A DNA stretch of 64,000 bases, taken from positions 1-64,000 of the forward strand of contig DATAPW010000359.1 in NCBI GenBank assembly GCA_036265005.1. The letters are read 5' to 3'. Below are positions 1-9,506 of the stretch, one piece after another (position 1 is the stretch's first letter; every line of letters starts with the position of its first letter). Source of the stretch: JAMXLO01 sp036265005. GTDB taxonomy: Bacteria > Pseudomonadota > Alphaproteobacteria > Acetobacterales > Acetobacteraceae. Below the pieces are notes generated by a model. It did not search any database. It was not told the origin of the DNA and worked only from the letters and a program-made list of their open reading frames with translations. The position numbers and the translations under genes are program-made.

Positions 1-1
1 C

Positions 2-1435
2 AGCGCCGACACCGTCACCCTCGACACCGCACTCACCACATCGATGAGCGTCGATCTCGCCGCCGGCGCCGACAAGCTCACCCTGGCCAATGCCACCAAT
101 ACCGGCACCCTCTCCGGCGTCGAGACCACCGTCGGCGGCACCGGCACCGACACCATCACCTTCGCCGCCGGCGTCGCCAACGCATCGGTCGATCTCGCCG
201 CCGGCAGCGACACTCTCACGCTCGCCAACAGCGCCAATTCCGCCACCGTCTCCAACGTCGAGACCATCACAGGCGGTTCGCTCGCCGACACCATTACTCT
301 CGGTGCTGCGGTCTCCAACGCGTCCATAGATCTGGGAACCGGCAACGACGTGCTCACGCTGGGCAATGCCGGCAATACCGCAACGGTTACCGGCGTCGAG
401 ACGATCACCGGCGGCACCGGTGCCGACATCATCACTCTCGGCGCCGCACTGACCACCGCGATGTCGATCGATCTCGGGGCGGGCGCCGACAAGCTGTCAC
501 TCGCCAACGTCGCGAATGCCGGCACGGTGAAGAATATCGAGCAACTGATCGGCAGCAGTGGCGCGGACACGATCACCCTGGGCTCGGTCGCGCAGAACGC
601 CAGCATCGACCTGGCCGGCGGCAACGACACTCTGACCTTTGGCGCCTTCAACAACATCGCGACCGTCAGCAACGTTGAAACCGTGACCGGCGGCACGGGC
701 GCAGACACCATCACGCTGGGCAGCCCGCTGACGACTTCGACGTCGATAGATCTCGGCGCCGGTTCCGATCAACTGACGCTCGGCGGCGGCGGCAATACCG
801 GCACGGTGAAGAACGTGGAAACAGTGATCGGCGGGTCGGGAGCCGACGTGGTCACTATCGGCACGGCCCTGGTGAACGGCAGTGTGGATCTCGCTGGCGG
901 CAGCGACACCTTGCAGCTCGGGAATCTCACCAACCGCGTATCCGTGACCAATACCGAGACCGTATTCGGCGGAACCGGCAACGATACGGTGGTACTGACC
1001 GGATCCAATGCCGCTCTGGTTGTCGGTGGTGCCGGCATGAACTTCATCACCGGCAATACCGGTGCCGACCAGTTCGTGCTCGATCAAAATAGCGCCGGCA
1101 ATACCAGCACGATCCTGAACTTCAGCGCTGCCAAGGGCGACAAGATCGCACTCGATACAGCCGGAAACGGCACTCTCTCCGGCAATGCCTACAACCTCGG
1201 CGGCACGGCACTGATCGATGGCACCGACCTCAAGGCAGTAGCGGATGCCGCGTCGCGTCTCGCCGCCGTGGAGAGCAACGGCGGCAACGGCGGGTTCGTT
1301 TACCAACAAGATACCGGCGAGCTGTATTACAGCACCAACGGCGTCTTCGCTGGTGGCGGCACTCTGATCGGAGTCGTCGACAGCGGCAGCAACGTACCGT
1401 GGATCTACAACTCGAACGCTTTCGTGCAGGTCTAA
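2..1435 (+). CDS. C-terminal part of a repeat-rich secreted surface protein (5' end outside window)
   Basis: The reading frame is open from base 2 with the same repeat as further down, so the ATG at 44 is internal and the gene begins before the window. About 340 residues are tandem repeats of roughly 42 residues (key stretches GADTITLG, SIDLGAG, TVSNVET). Two repeat types alternate: one carries TTxMSIDLGAG, the other NASIDL or NGSVDL. The last 130 residues change character (VVGGAGMNFITGNTGADQFV, then a hydrophobic end FVQV) and resemble the C-terminal region of RTX-like proteins exported by type I secretion. The Gly/Asp/Asn-rich repeats resemble Ca-binding beta-roll adhesins, but no strict GGxGxDxUx run is seen. 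It lies 12 bases before the giant GT41 gene and could be its substrate; that is inference. No transporter gene is visible. Confidence 0.75.
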   Translation, partial: SADTVTLDTALTTSMSVDLAAGADKLTLANATNTGTLSGVETTVGGTGTDTITFAAGVANASVDLAAGSDTLTLANSANSATVSNVETITGGSLADTITLGAAVSNASIDLGTGNDVLTLGNAGNTATVTGVETITGGTGADIITLGAALTTAMSIDLGAGADKLSLANVANAGTVKNIEQLIGSSGADTITLGSVAQNASIDLAGGNDTLTFGAFNNIATVSNVETVTGGTGADTITLGSPLTTSTSIDLGAGSDQLTLGGGGNTGTVKNVETVIGGSGADVVTIGTALVNGSVDLAGGSDTLQLGNLTNRVSVTNTETVFGGTGNDTVVLTGSNAALVVGGAGMNFITGNTGADQFVLDQNSAGNTSTILNFSAAKGDKIALDTAGNGTLSGNAYNLGGTALIDGTDLKAVADAASRLAAVESNGGNGGFVYQQDTGELYYSTNGVFAGGGTLIGVVDSGSNVPWIYNSNAFVQV

Positions 1436-1453
1436 CAACGTGAACGGGTGACG

Positions 1454-4400
1454 ATGCCGGATCAAGCCGCCACCCACCATGCCAGAGCAGCGGCTCCGAC
1501 CGGCGGGGCCGCTGCTTTGGCGGCCTGGCGGTCGGGCGACACCGCCGCAGCCGAGGAAGCTGCCCGAAATGGGCTGCTGCAGAACCCGGACGACCGTTCA
1601 GCCAAGCGTGTTCTCGGGATCATCGCCTACCAGGCCGGGCGTCATGCCGAGGCGTTACCCTTGCTGCGCGGCGTATGCGATGACGCGGCGGATCATTCGA
1701 ACCTCGGTGCCGTGCTCCGCGCACTGGGACGACACGACGAGGCGGAAGCGGCATACCGCAGCGCAATCGCACTGGATGCCGGCTTCGCCGCAGCTCACTA
1801 TAATCTGGGCAATCTCCTGCATGAACAGGCCCGCTACACCGACGCTGCCGTCGCGTTTCGCGCCGCAGTCGAATTCCGGCCTGCCTACGTCGAGGCCTGG
1901 AGAGGGCTGGGCAATACCCTGCAATCACTGGGGCGCCCGAATGAGGCGGTGGAGGCGTTCCGTCGCGCAGTGCAGTACGCGCCCGACAATGCCGAGATCC
2001 AGAACAACCTGGGCACTGCGCTGATCGCCCTCGAATGCCACGAAGCCGCGTTTGAGGCGCTGCAACGGGCGATTGCTCTGGATCAGACCCACGCCGCGGC
2101 GCACGGCAACCTTGGCGCGCTGCTGGCGCGATGCGGCCATCCCATAGCGGCCGAAGCGGAATGCCGCACCGCCGTTGCACTGGCTCCGGGCGAGCACCGC
2201 TGGCTGACCAATCTGGGTGTCTCGCTGTTGGCGCAAGGCAGGCACGCTGAAGCCGAAGCATGCTACCGGCAGGGCATGGCGCTGCAGCCCGATTACCCCA
2301 CCGGCCATGGCAATCTTCTGTTCGCGCTCGGCTACCGCACCGATGTCGCGGCGGAAGCGATCTTTGCCGAGTACCAGGACTGGGACCGCCGGCACGCAAA
2401 GCACTTCGCATCAACCGCGCCGCCTTTCGTGCTGGACCGGACGCCAGGTCGTCGCTTGCGCGTGGGTTACGTGTCACCCGACTTCCGCCAGCACGCCGCG
2501 GCGTTGTTCGCCGAACCGCTGCTGGCCGCGCATGATCGATCGTCGATCGAGCTCTATTGCTACGCCGATGTCGCGGTACCGGATGACACCACTGAGCGGT
2601 TTCGTGCGCTCGCCGACCACTGGTGCTGCACACCTGGGATGAGCGACGCGGACCTCGCCGAAAAGATTCGCAGCGACCAGATCGATGTACTGGTGGATCT
2701 CGCGGGGCACAGTGCCGGCAATCGGCTGCTGGTATTCGCGCGAAGGCCGGCGCCGGTCCAGGTTGCCTACCTGCTGGGGCATGGCTGCACCACCGGCCTG
2801 TCGGCGATGGACGCATTCCTCGCCGATCCGGTCCTGACGCCGGACGGTGCGGACAGCCTGTTCAGCGAACGCATCGTCCGCCTGTCGCGTATCCCGCTCG
2901 CCTATCGGCCACCCGACGATATGCCGGCCGTTGCGCCATTGGCGGCGCTGGCGAACGGCTTCGTCACATTCGGGCATTTCGGCCGACCGGAACGTTTGAA
3001 CGAAACCGTCCTCGCCGCCTGGGCGCGCATTCTACTCGCGGTCCCACGATCCCGCCTGGTGCTCAACAACCGGCCCTTCCAGGATGCGGCATTTCGCCGC
3101 CTGTTCCTGGCGCGTTTTGCCGCGCACGGGATTGCCGCGGACAGGCTCGATCTGGTGTTCACGACACCGCAGCAACGGACCTGGGCCGCCTATGGCGAGA
3201 TCGACATCGCGCTCGACCCGTTCCCGCACAATGCCGGCACGACGACCATCGAAGCCCTATGGCAGGGCGTGCCCGTCGTCTCCCTCGCCGGCCGGGCGAT
3301 CGTAGGCCGCTTCGGCGCCGACATCCTGCATGCGGTCGGCCTCGATGACTGGGTCGCTACGGACATAGACGGCTACGTGGCACGCGCCATCGGCGCGGCA
3401 TCCGATCCTGCAGCGCTGGCGCAACTGCGCGCCGGGCTGCGCCAGCGCTTCGCAGCATCGCCGTTGCGCGATGCGGCCGGCCTGGCCCGCGCCATCGAGG
3501 CGGCATATCGCGCGCTGTGGGATGCATGGCGCCAGCGCGATACACCCAGCCTGCATTGCCTGTACGGACAGGGCGATTTTGCCGCCGCCGGCGAACTCGC
3601 GCATCGCATGCTGCTGGGAGACCCGGCCGATGATGAGGCCCATCACGTGCTGGGGCTGCTGGCCTATCGCGAAAAGCGCCTGCGGGAAGCCGACGACCAT
3701 CTCCTTGCCGCAGTCGCCCACGCTCCGGCGCGCGCCGAATTGCGCGCGAACCATGCGGCAATCCTGCGCTCGCTCGGCCGGCTCGCGGAGGCCGAAGCAA
3801 CCGCGCGGATCGCCCTGAAGCTGGAGCCGCAGCGCGTCGCGACGCACAACAACCTGGGCAACATCCTGCGCGATGCCGGGCAGTTCAGCGAAAGCGTCGA
3901 CTGCTATCGGACGGCTGTCCGACTCGACCCAGGCTTCGCCGACGCGTGGGTCAATCTGTCGTGGGTCCTGGCGTTGACCGGACATGCCAGGCAGGCAGAG
4001 CAGGCTGCCGAACAGGCCATCGCGTGCGACGCCAACAACGCCGATGCGCACAACAACCTGGGCCTGGCGCTGATGCGCCAGGGGCGCCTGGTCGAGGCAG
4101 AGGCAGCCTTGCGCCAGGCACTCGCCCTGCGGCCGGATTTCCCGTTGCCGCACAGCAATATCCTGTTCTGCCTGAACTATCGTCCCGATCTGTCCGCCGC
4201 GGCAATCTTCGCCGAATACCGGCAGTGGGATCAGCGTCACGCCCAGCCCCTGATGCCCACGGAACCACGCTTCGAGGTCGATCGGGCACCCGGTCGGCGA
4301 CTGCGTGTCGGCTATGTGTCACCGGACTTTCGCCAGCACGCGGTGGCATTATTCGCCGAACCGCTGCTGGGCGCACATGACCGAGCGTCAATCGAACTGT

Positions 4401-7348
4401 ATTGCTACGCCGATGTGCCGGCACCCGATGCCGTCACCGGGCGCTTCCGCGCGCTCGCCGATCACTGGCTCTCCACTGTCGGTCTCAGCGATGCCGACCT
4501 GGCCGACCGTATCCGCCGCGATCACATCGACATCCTCGTCGATCTCGCAGGCCATACCGCTGGCAATCGCCTGCTGGTCTTCGCGCGCAAGCCGGCTCCA
4601 GTACAGGTCAGCTATCTGCTCGGCCATGGCTACACCTCCGGCCTGTCGGCCATGGATGCATTTCTGGCCGACGCGATACTGGCGCCGGGCGACGCCGACA
4701 CGCTGTTCAGCGAACGCGTCGTGCGGCTGCCGCGGATTCCGCTGGCCTACGCTCCGCCGGCGGAGATGCCGGATGTTTCGCCGTTGCCGGCGCTCGCCAA
4801 TGGCTTCGTCACGTTCGGGTATTTCGGCCGCACCGTGCGGCTGAACGATGCCGTGCTGGCCGCCTGGGTCCGCATTCTGCAGAGCGTTCGGGGTTCGCGT
4901 CTTATGTTGAACAGTGCGCCGTTCGGTGAGGCTGCCGGGCGCGATCAGATGGCGGCGCGTTTCGCGGCTCTCGGCATCGAGCCCAGCAGGCTGCAATTGG
5001 TTTACACATCGCCGCAAACGCGAACCTGGGCCGCCTATGGCGAGATCGACATTGCGCTCGACCCGTTTCCGCACAATGCCGGCACCACGACCATCGAGGC
5101 ATTGTGGCAAGGCGTGCCGGTGGTTTCGCTTGCCGGCCGACCGACCGTCGGACGGTTCGGCGCTGCGATCCTGCACGCTGTCGGCCTCGATGATTGGGTG
5201 ACCGGCAATGTCGATGCGTACGTGGCGCGTGCCGTCGCCGCCGCGGCGGATCGCGATGGCCTGGCCCGCCTGCGCGCGGCATTGCGGCCGCGCTTCGCCG
5301 CATCGCCCCTGCACGACGCCACCGGATTGGCACGCGACGTAGAGTCCGCCTATCGCAGCCTGTGGGACGCATGGCGAGAGGATGATCCGGCACAGTTGCG
5401 GCGTCTCTACGAAGCCGGCGACATGCGCGCGGCCAGCCTGCTGGCCGAGCGAATGCTGGCACGCAAATCACGCGATGCGTTCGCCTTGCATGTGCTCGGA
5501 CTGGTACGGTTCAGCCTCGGAGACGCGCCGGCGGCGACTGTCCTGCTGCAGCGTTCGCTCGATGTGCGACAGGACCCAACGGTGTTGTCGGATCTCGGTG
5601 TGACGCTGCGCACGCAGCGACGCTTCGCGGAAGCCGAGGCGATGTATCGACGTGCCCTGCGGATCGACCCAACGCTGGTGCAGGCGTTGGGCAACCTGGG
5701 CAATGTCCTGCTCGACCAGCATCGGCCGGCCGAAGCGGAAGCCGTGCTGACCGAGGCGCTGCAGCGCACGCCGGACCGGCCGTGGCTCGTGCGCAGCTTT
5801 GCACTCAGCCTGATGGCATGCGGCAAGGTCGACCGCGCCGAAGCCATCCTGCGTCGCGCCCTGACAATAGATCCGGCGGATGCGGAGGCGCATGAGACGC
5901 TGGGCGCCTTGCTCGGACAAAGCGGCCGACCGATCGAGGCGGAGGGGCATCACCGCGCAGCCCTGACTGCGCTGAAGGAACGCCATCGCGGCCTGAGCAA
6001 CCTGGCGATCACCCTGCAGGCACAGGCGCGACACGAGGAAGCTGAACAGTGCTACCGCGAAGCACTGGCGATACGGCCCGACTATGCAGTCGGGCATGGC
6101 AATCTGCTGTTTGCCCTGAACTACCGCACGGACCTGCCGGCCGCAGCGATCTTCGCGGAATACCGGAACTGGAATCGCCGGCACGCGATGAAACTGGCCC
6201 CCGCAGAGCCGTCGTTTGCGCTCGATCGATCGACCGGACGACGGCTGCGTGTCGGCTATGTCTCCGCGGATTTTCGTCGGCACGCCGCCGCATTGTTCGC
6301 CGAACCGCTGCTGGCGGCGCATGACCGCACGACGATCGAGCTGTTCTGCTACGCAGAAGTGGCGGCGCCCGATGCCGTGACGCAGCGATTTCGCGACCTG
6401 GCTGGTCATTGGCGCAGCACTGTCGGGCTCACCGACGCCGCGGTCGCCGACCTGGTACGGCGGGATCGCATCGATGTACTGGTGGACCTCGCGGGCCATA
6501 CTGCCGGCAACCGGTTGCTGGTCTTCGCCCGCAGGGCGGCGCCGGTGCAGGTGGCATACCTGCTGGGCCACGGCTACACCTCGGGACTCACCGCAATGGA
6601 CGCGTTCCTGGCAGATGCGGTCCTGGCGCCACCGGGCGCAGAAACGCTGTTCAGCGAACCGATCGTGCGGTTGCCGCGCATTCCGATCGCCTACGCACCG
6701 CCAGAGGATATGCCGCCGGTTGCGCCGCTTCCCGCCCTGGCCAACGGCTTCGTCACCTTCGGTTATTTCGGGCGGCCGGAGCGATTGAATGATGAGGTCA
6801 TCGCCGCCTGGGCGCTCATCCTGCAACACGTCCGCGGATCGCGACTGATGTTGAACAGCCGGCCGTTCCGCGAATCGGCATTCCGCGATTTGGTCGCAGC
6901 CCGCTTCGCCGCGCAGGGTATCGCGCGCGAACGCCTCGAACTGGCCTGCACCGAGCCGCAAGTACACACCTGGACCGCGTACGGTGCGGTGGACATCGCG
7001 CTGGATCCATTCCCGCATAATGCCGGCACCACGACCATCGAGGCCTTGTGGCAAGGCGTTCCGGTCGTCTCGCTGGCAGGCCGCCCGAGCGTCGGGCGCT
7101 TCGGCGCGATGATCCTGCATGCCGTCGGAATGGATGACTGGGTCTTTGACAATGCCGCGAGCTACATCGAACGCGCCGTCGCATCGGCGGATGACCTTGC
7201 CGCTCTGTCGCTGTTGCGCACCGGACTCCGATCGCGCGTCGCCGCCTCGCCGCTATGCGACGCCGTCGGTTTGGCGCGCCTTGTAGAAGCCAGCTATCGC
7301 ATGCTGTGGGACGCCTGGCTGAGCACGGCTACAGCCCGCGTGGCCTGA
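1454..7348 (+). CDS. Giant tandem TPR / GT41 (OGT/SPINDLY-like) glycosyltransferase, three modules
   Basis: The product, about 1960 residues, has three successive TPR plus GT41 catalytic modules. The catalytic hallmark LRVGYVSPDFRQHAAALF begins near residues 336, 951 and 1599. Each is followed by VLVDLAGHxAGNRLLVFARR and by DIALDPFPHNAGTTTIEALW, the classic SPINDLY/OGT C-terminal motifs. TPR helices (for example AHYNLGNLLHEQARYTDAAV) precede each catalytic part. Family members transfer a sugar from a nucleotide donor to protein Ser/Thr, or to Asn in the HMW1C branch. Usual members have one module, so a triple copy is exceptional. At the position of the OGT donor-site lysine (normally AKINP) all three modules read RLN, and the later xLxLK lysine is Asn. 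A GTG at 1448 is an alternative start; GGGTG precedes the chosen ATG. Cytoplasmic location is expected. Confidence 0.9.
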   Translation: MPDQAATHHARAAAPTGGAAALAAWRSGDTAAAEEAARNGLLQNPDDRSAKRVLGIIAYQAGRHAEALPLLRGVCDDAADHSNLGAVLRALGRHDEAEAAYRSAIALDAGFAAAHYNLGNLLHEQARYTDAAVAFRAAVEFRPAYVEAWRGLGNTLQSLGRPNEAVEAFRRAVQYAPDNAEIQNNLGTALIALECHEAAFEALQRAIALDQTHAAAHGNLGALLARCGHPIAAEAECRTAVALAPGEHRWLTNLGVSLLAQGRHAEAEACYRQGMALQPDYPTGHGNLLFALGYRTDVAAEAIFAEYQDWDRRHAKHFASTAPPFVLDRTPGRRLRVGYVSPDFRQHAAALFAEPLLAAHDRSSIELYCYADVAVPDDTTERFRALADHWCCTPGMSDADLAEKIRSDQIDVLVDLAGHSAGNRLLVFARRPAPVQVAYLLGHGCTTGLSAMDAFLADPVLTPDGADSLFSERIVRLSRIPLAYRPPDDMPAVAPLAALANGFVTFGHFGRPERLNETVLAAWARILLAVPRSRLVLNNRPFQDAAFRRLFLARFAAHGIAADRLDLVFTTPQQRTWAAYGEIDIALDPFPHNAGTTTIEALWQGVPVVSLAGRAIVGRFGADILHAVGLDDWVATDIDGYVARAIGAASDPAALAQLRAGLRQRFAASPLRDAAGLARAIEAAYRALWDAWRQRDTPSLHCLYGQGDFAAAGELAHRMLLGDPADDEAHHVLGLLAYREKRLREADDHLLAAVAHAPARAELRANHAAILRSLGRLAEAEATARIALKLEPQRVATHNNLGNILRDAGQFSESVDCYRTAVRLDPGFADAWVNLSWVLALTGHARQAEQAAEQAIACDANNADAHNNLGLALMRQGRLVEAEAALRQALALRPDFPLPHSNILFCLNYRPDLSAAAIFAEYRQWDQRHAQPLMPTEPRFEVDRAPGRRLRVGYVSPDFRQHAVALFAEPLLGAHDRASIELYCYADVPAPDAVTGRFRALADHWLSTVGLSDADLADRIRRDHIDILVDLAGHTAGNRLLVFARKPAPVQVSYLLGHGYTSGLSAMDAFLADAILAPGDADTLFSERVVRLPRIPLAYAPPAEMPDVSPLPALANGFVTFGYFGRTVRLNDAVLAAWVRILQSVRGSRLMLNSAPFGEAAGRDQMAARFAALGIEPSRLQLVYTSPQTRTWAAYGEIDIALDPFPHNAGTTTIEALWQGVPVVSLAGRPTVGRFGAAILHAVGLDDWVTGNVDAYVARAVAAAADRDGLARLRAALRPRFAASPLHDATGLARDVESAYRSLWDAWREDDPAQLRRLYEAGDMRAASLLAERMLARKSRDAFALHVLGLVRFSLGDAPAATVLLQRSLDVRQDPTVLSDLGVTLRTQRRFAEAEAMYRRALRIDPTLVQALGNLGNVLLDQHRPAEAEAVLTEALQRTPDRPWLVRSFALSLMACGKVDRAEAILRRALTIDPADAEAHETLGALLGQSGRPIEAEGHHRAALTALKERHRGLSNLAITLQAQARHEEAEQCYREALAIRPDYAVGHGNLLFALNYRTDLPAAAIFAEYRNWNRRHAMKLAPAEPSFALDRSTGRRLRVGYVSADFRRHAAALFAEPLLAAHDRTTIELFCYAEVAAPDAVTQRFRDLAGHWRSTVGLTDAAVADLVRRDRIDVLVDLAGHTAGNRLLVFARRAAPVQVAYLLGHGYTSGLTAMDAFLADAVLAPPGAETLFSEPIVRLPRIPIAYAPPEDMPPVAPLPALANGFVTFGYFGRPERLNDEVIAAWALILQHVRGSRLMLNSRPFRESAFRDLVAARFAAQGIARERLELACTEPQVHTWTAYGAVDIALDPFPHNAGTTTIEALWQGVPVVSLAGRPSVGRFGAMILHAVGMDDWVFDNAASYIERAVASADDLAALSLLRTGLRSRVAASPLCDAVGLARLVEASYRMLWDAWLSTATARVA

Positions 7349-7349
7349 C

Positions 7350-7847
7350 ATGCTGAGCATCGCCGCGTCGGCGCGCATCTCGCCACTCGCCGACATCGAA
7401 GACTCGGTGCGCGGCAGCCGCATCGTTATCGAGGACGACGTGGTCATCGATGCATTCGTCAAGATCAAGGCATCCGGTGGGTTGGGCGATGTGGTGATCG
7501 GCCGCGGGACGGTGATCAATTCGGGCTGTGTGCTGTACATCGGCAACGGCATCCGTATCGGCCGCAACGTGCTGATCGCAGCGAACTGCACGCTCGCACC
7601 GACCAACCACACCTTCGCCGACCCCGACCGGCCGATCCGCGAACAGGGCTTCCAACCCAGCCGCGGCGGGATCGTGATCGGCGACGACGTGTGGCTTGGC
7701 GCCAATTGCGTGCTGCTAGACGGCGCCACGATCGGCGGAGGCAGCGTGATCGGCGCCTCCTCGCTGCTGCGCGGCACTTTGCCGGCGTTCTGCATCGCCC
7801 TCGGAACACCGGCGACCGTGCGCGGCTGGCGTGGGCGGCAACGCTAA
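7350..7847 (+). CDS. Left-handed beta-helix (hexapeptide repeat) acyltransferase
   Basis: This 165-residue protein is built of hexapeptide repeats (VVIDAFVKI, VVIGRGTVI, IRIGRNVLI, IVIGDDVWLG), which fold as a left-handed beta-helix trimer. The loop APTNHTFADPDRPI carries the histidine expected of the catalytic base, and GGIVIGDDVWLGANC is the usual C-terminal acetyltransferase signature. Such enzymes move acetyl or similar groups from acyl-CoA to sugars of surface polysaccharide or glycoprotein. The start codon is one base after the TGA of the GT41 gene, so the two are probably translated together. The sugar acceptor cannot be told from sequence. Confidence 0.85.
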   Translation: MLSIAASARISPLADIEDSVRGSRIVIEDDVVIDAFVKIKASGGLGDVVIGRGTVINSGCVLYIGNGIRIGRNVLIAANCTLAPTNHTFADPDRPIREQGFQPSRGGIVIGDDVWLGANCVLLDGATIGGGSVIGASSLLRGTLPAFCIALGTPATVRGWRGRQR

Positions 7848-7900
7848 ATTTACCTCCACGGCGTAAAGCAGACGCAGCAAAACGCTCGGTGCGCATCACT

Positions 7901-8761
7901 GTGTCGGCTGACAACCAGTTCACGATCCTCGGCGCCAGCGGCTTCATCGGTTCCGCACTCGTCGCCTCGCTCACGAGCCAGGACCGCGTGGTGCATGCGG
8001 TCACCCGAGCCGCGCTGCCTGGCCTGTTCGCGACCCGCCGGCCGGCGGGTCATGTGATCGCCTGCTTCGGGCTTACCGGCGATTTCCGATCCCGGCCGCT
8101 GGATACGGCGGACGCCCATGTCGGCCTCGTCGCGCGCTGCCTGGCAGAGTTGCGGTTCGATTCGTTCCTGCTGCTGTCATCGACGCGCCTCTACGCGCGT
8201 GCCGGCGCAACCCACGAGGAAGCCGCACTGCCCGTGCTGCCCGCTGACCCGTCGGACCTCTACAACGTGACCAAGCTTGCCGGCGAGGCGTTGTGCCTCG
8301 CCGGCCCGCGGCACGAAATCCGCGTGGCGCGGTTGTCGAACGTGTATGGGATCGATATGCCGGCGGCGACGTTCCTTGGGCAGATCATGCGCGAGGGACG
8401 CGGTTTCGGCAGCGTCGTGTTTCGCCAGAGCGCCGGGTCCGCCAAGGATTATATCGGCATCGCAAGCGTCGTGCGGCTGCTCCCGGCCATCGCCACCGCC
8501 GGCAGGCAGCGGATCTACAATGTCGCTGCCGGCACCAACACCACCCACGCGACCATCGCCAACTGCCTGCAGGAAGTCGCGGGCTGGCGCACCGGTTTTG
8601 CACCCGACGCTCCCACATTGCTGAACCGGCCGATCGACACCAGCCGGGTCACCGCCGAATTCGGAGCGACCGACAGCGACCTTGCCGCAGACCTGCCGAC
8701 CTTGCTGGCGCTTGAACAGGAATGCCAATGCTCACCATCGATGAAGCACATGGCTGCGTAG
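7901..8761 (+). CDS. NAD-dependent epimerase/dehydratase (extended SDR, nucleotide-sugar type)
   Basis: The N terminus FTILGASGFIGSALV holds the GxxGxxG dinucleotide-binding motif of extended short-chain dehydrogenases. SSTRLYARAG lies where the active-site Ser sits, and DLYNVTKLAGEAL gives the YxxxK catalytic pair. At about 286 residues it is slightly short for a nucleotide-sugar epimerase or 4,6-dehydratase. Initiation is uncertain: GTG at 7901 is chosen because GGTG lies nine bases upstream, but GTG at 7889 is in frame. The gene overlaps the next one by about 34 bases, consistent with an operon that supplies a modified sugar. Its exact substrate is unknown; a CDP-sugar is plausible given rfbF downstream. 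Confidence 0.8.
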   Translation: MSADNQFTILGASGFIGSALVASLTSQDRVVHAVTRAALPGLFATRRPAGHVIACFGLTGDFRSRPLDTADAHVGLVARCLAELRFDSFLLLSSTRLYARAGATHEEAALPVLPADPSDLYNVTKLAGEALCLAGPRHEIRVARLSNVYGIDMPAATFLGQIMREGRGFGSVVFRQSAGSAKDYIGIASVVRLLPAIATAGRQRIYNVAAGTNTTHATIANCLQEVAGWRTGFAPDAPTLLNRPIDTSRVTAEFGATDSDLAADLPTLLALEQECQCSPSMKHMAA

Positions 8762-9492
8762 TCGTCCAGCACACGGACGGCACCGCGGACGAATACCGGC
8801 TGGATACGCCGGAAGCATTCGAGGCGGTCTCCGCCGCGTGGCTGCGCTGCGGATGGGACGTCAAATACGTCTACGGCTTCACCTGGATGGGACGACCGGT
8901 GATCCAGTTGCCGGAGGACATGATCCGCATCCAGGAGGTGATCTGGCGCCTGCGCCCCGACGTCATCGTGGAAACCGGCGTGGCCCATGGCGGTTCACTG
9001 GTCTTCTACGCGAGCCTGTTCGAGGCGATGGGCCATGGCCGCGTGATCGGCATCGACGTCGATATCCGACAGCACAACCGCACGGCCATCGAGGCGCATC
9101 CGCTTGCCAAGCGCATCACGCTGATCGAGGGCGGCTCCATTGCGCCAGGCACCGTGGCAGCCGTGCGACACAACATCGCGCCGCATGAAACGGTGCTGGT
9201 GGTGCTCGATTCCAACCACTGCCGCGCGCACGTGCAAGCCGAGTTGGAGCTGTATGCGCCACTGGTCTCGCCCAGGTCCTACATCGTCGCGTGCGACGGC
9301 ATCATGGCGCAGCTCGCCGGCGCGCCACGTACCGCGCCTGACTGGACCTGGAACAATCCGATCGCCGCGGTGGACGCATTTCTGGAACGCCATGCGGAAT
9401 TCGCACTGGAGGAACCCGCCTTTCCGTTCAACGAAGGCGTGGTGCGGCATCGTGTCACCTACTGGCCAAAGAGCTTCCTGAAGCGCCGATGA
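8728..9492 (+). CDS. Cephalosporin hydroxylase-family protein (CmcI/RhmT-like, probable SAM-dependent O-methyltransferase)
   Basis: The product of about 254 residues has the family core IVETGVAHGGSLVFYASL and GRVIGIDVDIR, followed by a VLVVLDSNHCRAHV segment. This family includes CmcI and rhamnosyl O-methyltransferases and has a Rossmann SAM-binding fold; family members are often found in polysaccharide clusters, where they O-methylate sugars. ATG at 8728 is preferred over ATG at 8722 because AGGA ends six bases before it. The reading frame overlaps the epimerase upstream and reaches the rfbF region downstream, so it belongs to the same sugar operon. Methylation of a sugar is inferred from family and context. 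Confidence 0.8.
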   Translation: MLTIDEAHGCVVVQHTDGTADEYRLDTPEAFEAVSAAWLRCGWDVKYVYGFTWMGRPVIQLPEDMIRIQEVIWRLRPDVIVETGVAHGGSLVFYASLFEAMGHGRVIGIDVDIRQHNRTAIEAHPLAKRITLIEGGSIAPGTVAAVRHNIAPHETVLVVLDSNHCRAHVQAELELYAPLVSPRSYIVACDGIMAQLAGAPRTAPDWTWNNPIAAVDAFLERHAEFALEEPAFPFNEGVVRHRVTYWPKSFLKRR

Positions 9493-9506
9493 TCGGACCA
9501 CATGCC

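Noticed and set aside
497..7120. Several long minus-strand frames (for example opposite 497-1480, 3257-4240 and 5468-7120) with hundreds of codons
   Set aside because: They are antisense shadows of the repeat protein and GT41 gene in GC-rich DNA: no protein motif is present, composition is Arg/Gln/Gly heavy, and the plus-strand frames carry clear domains.
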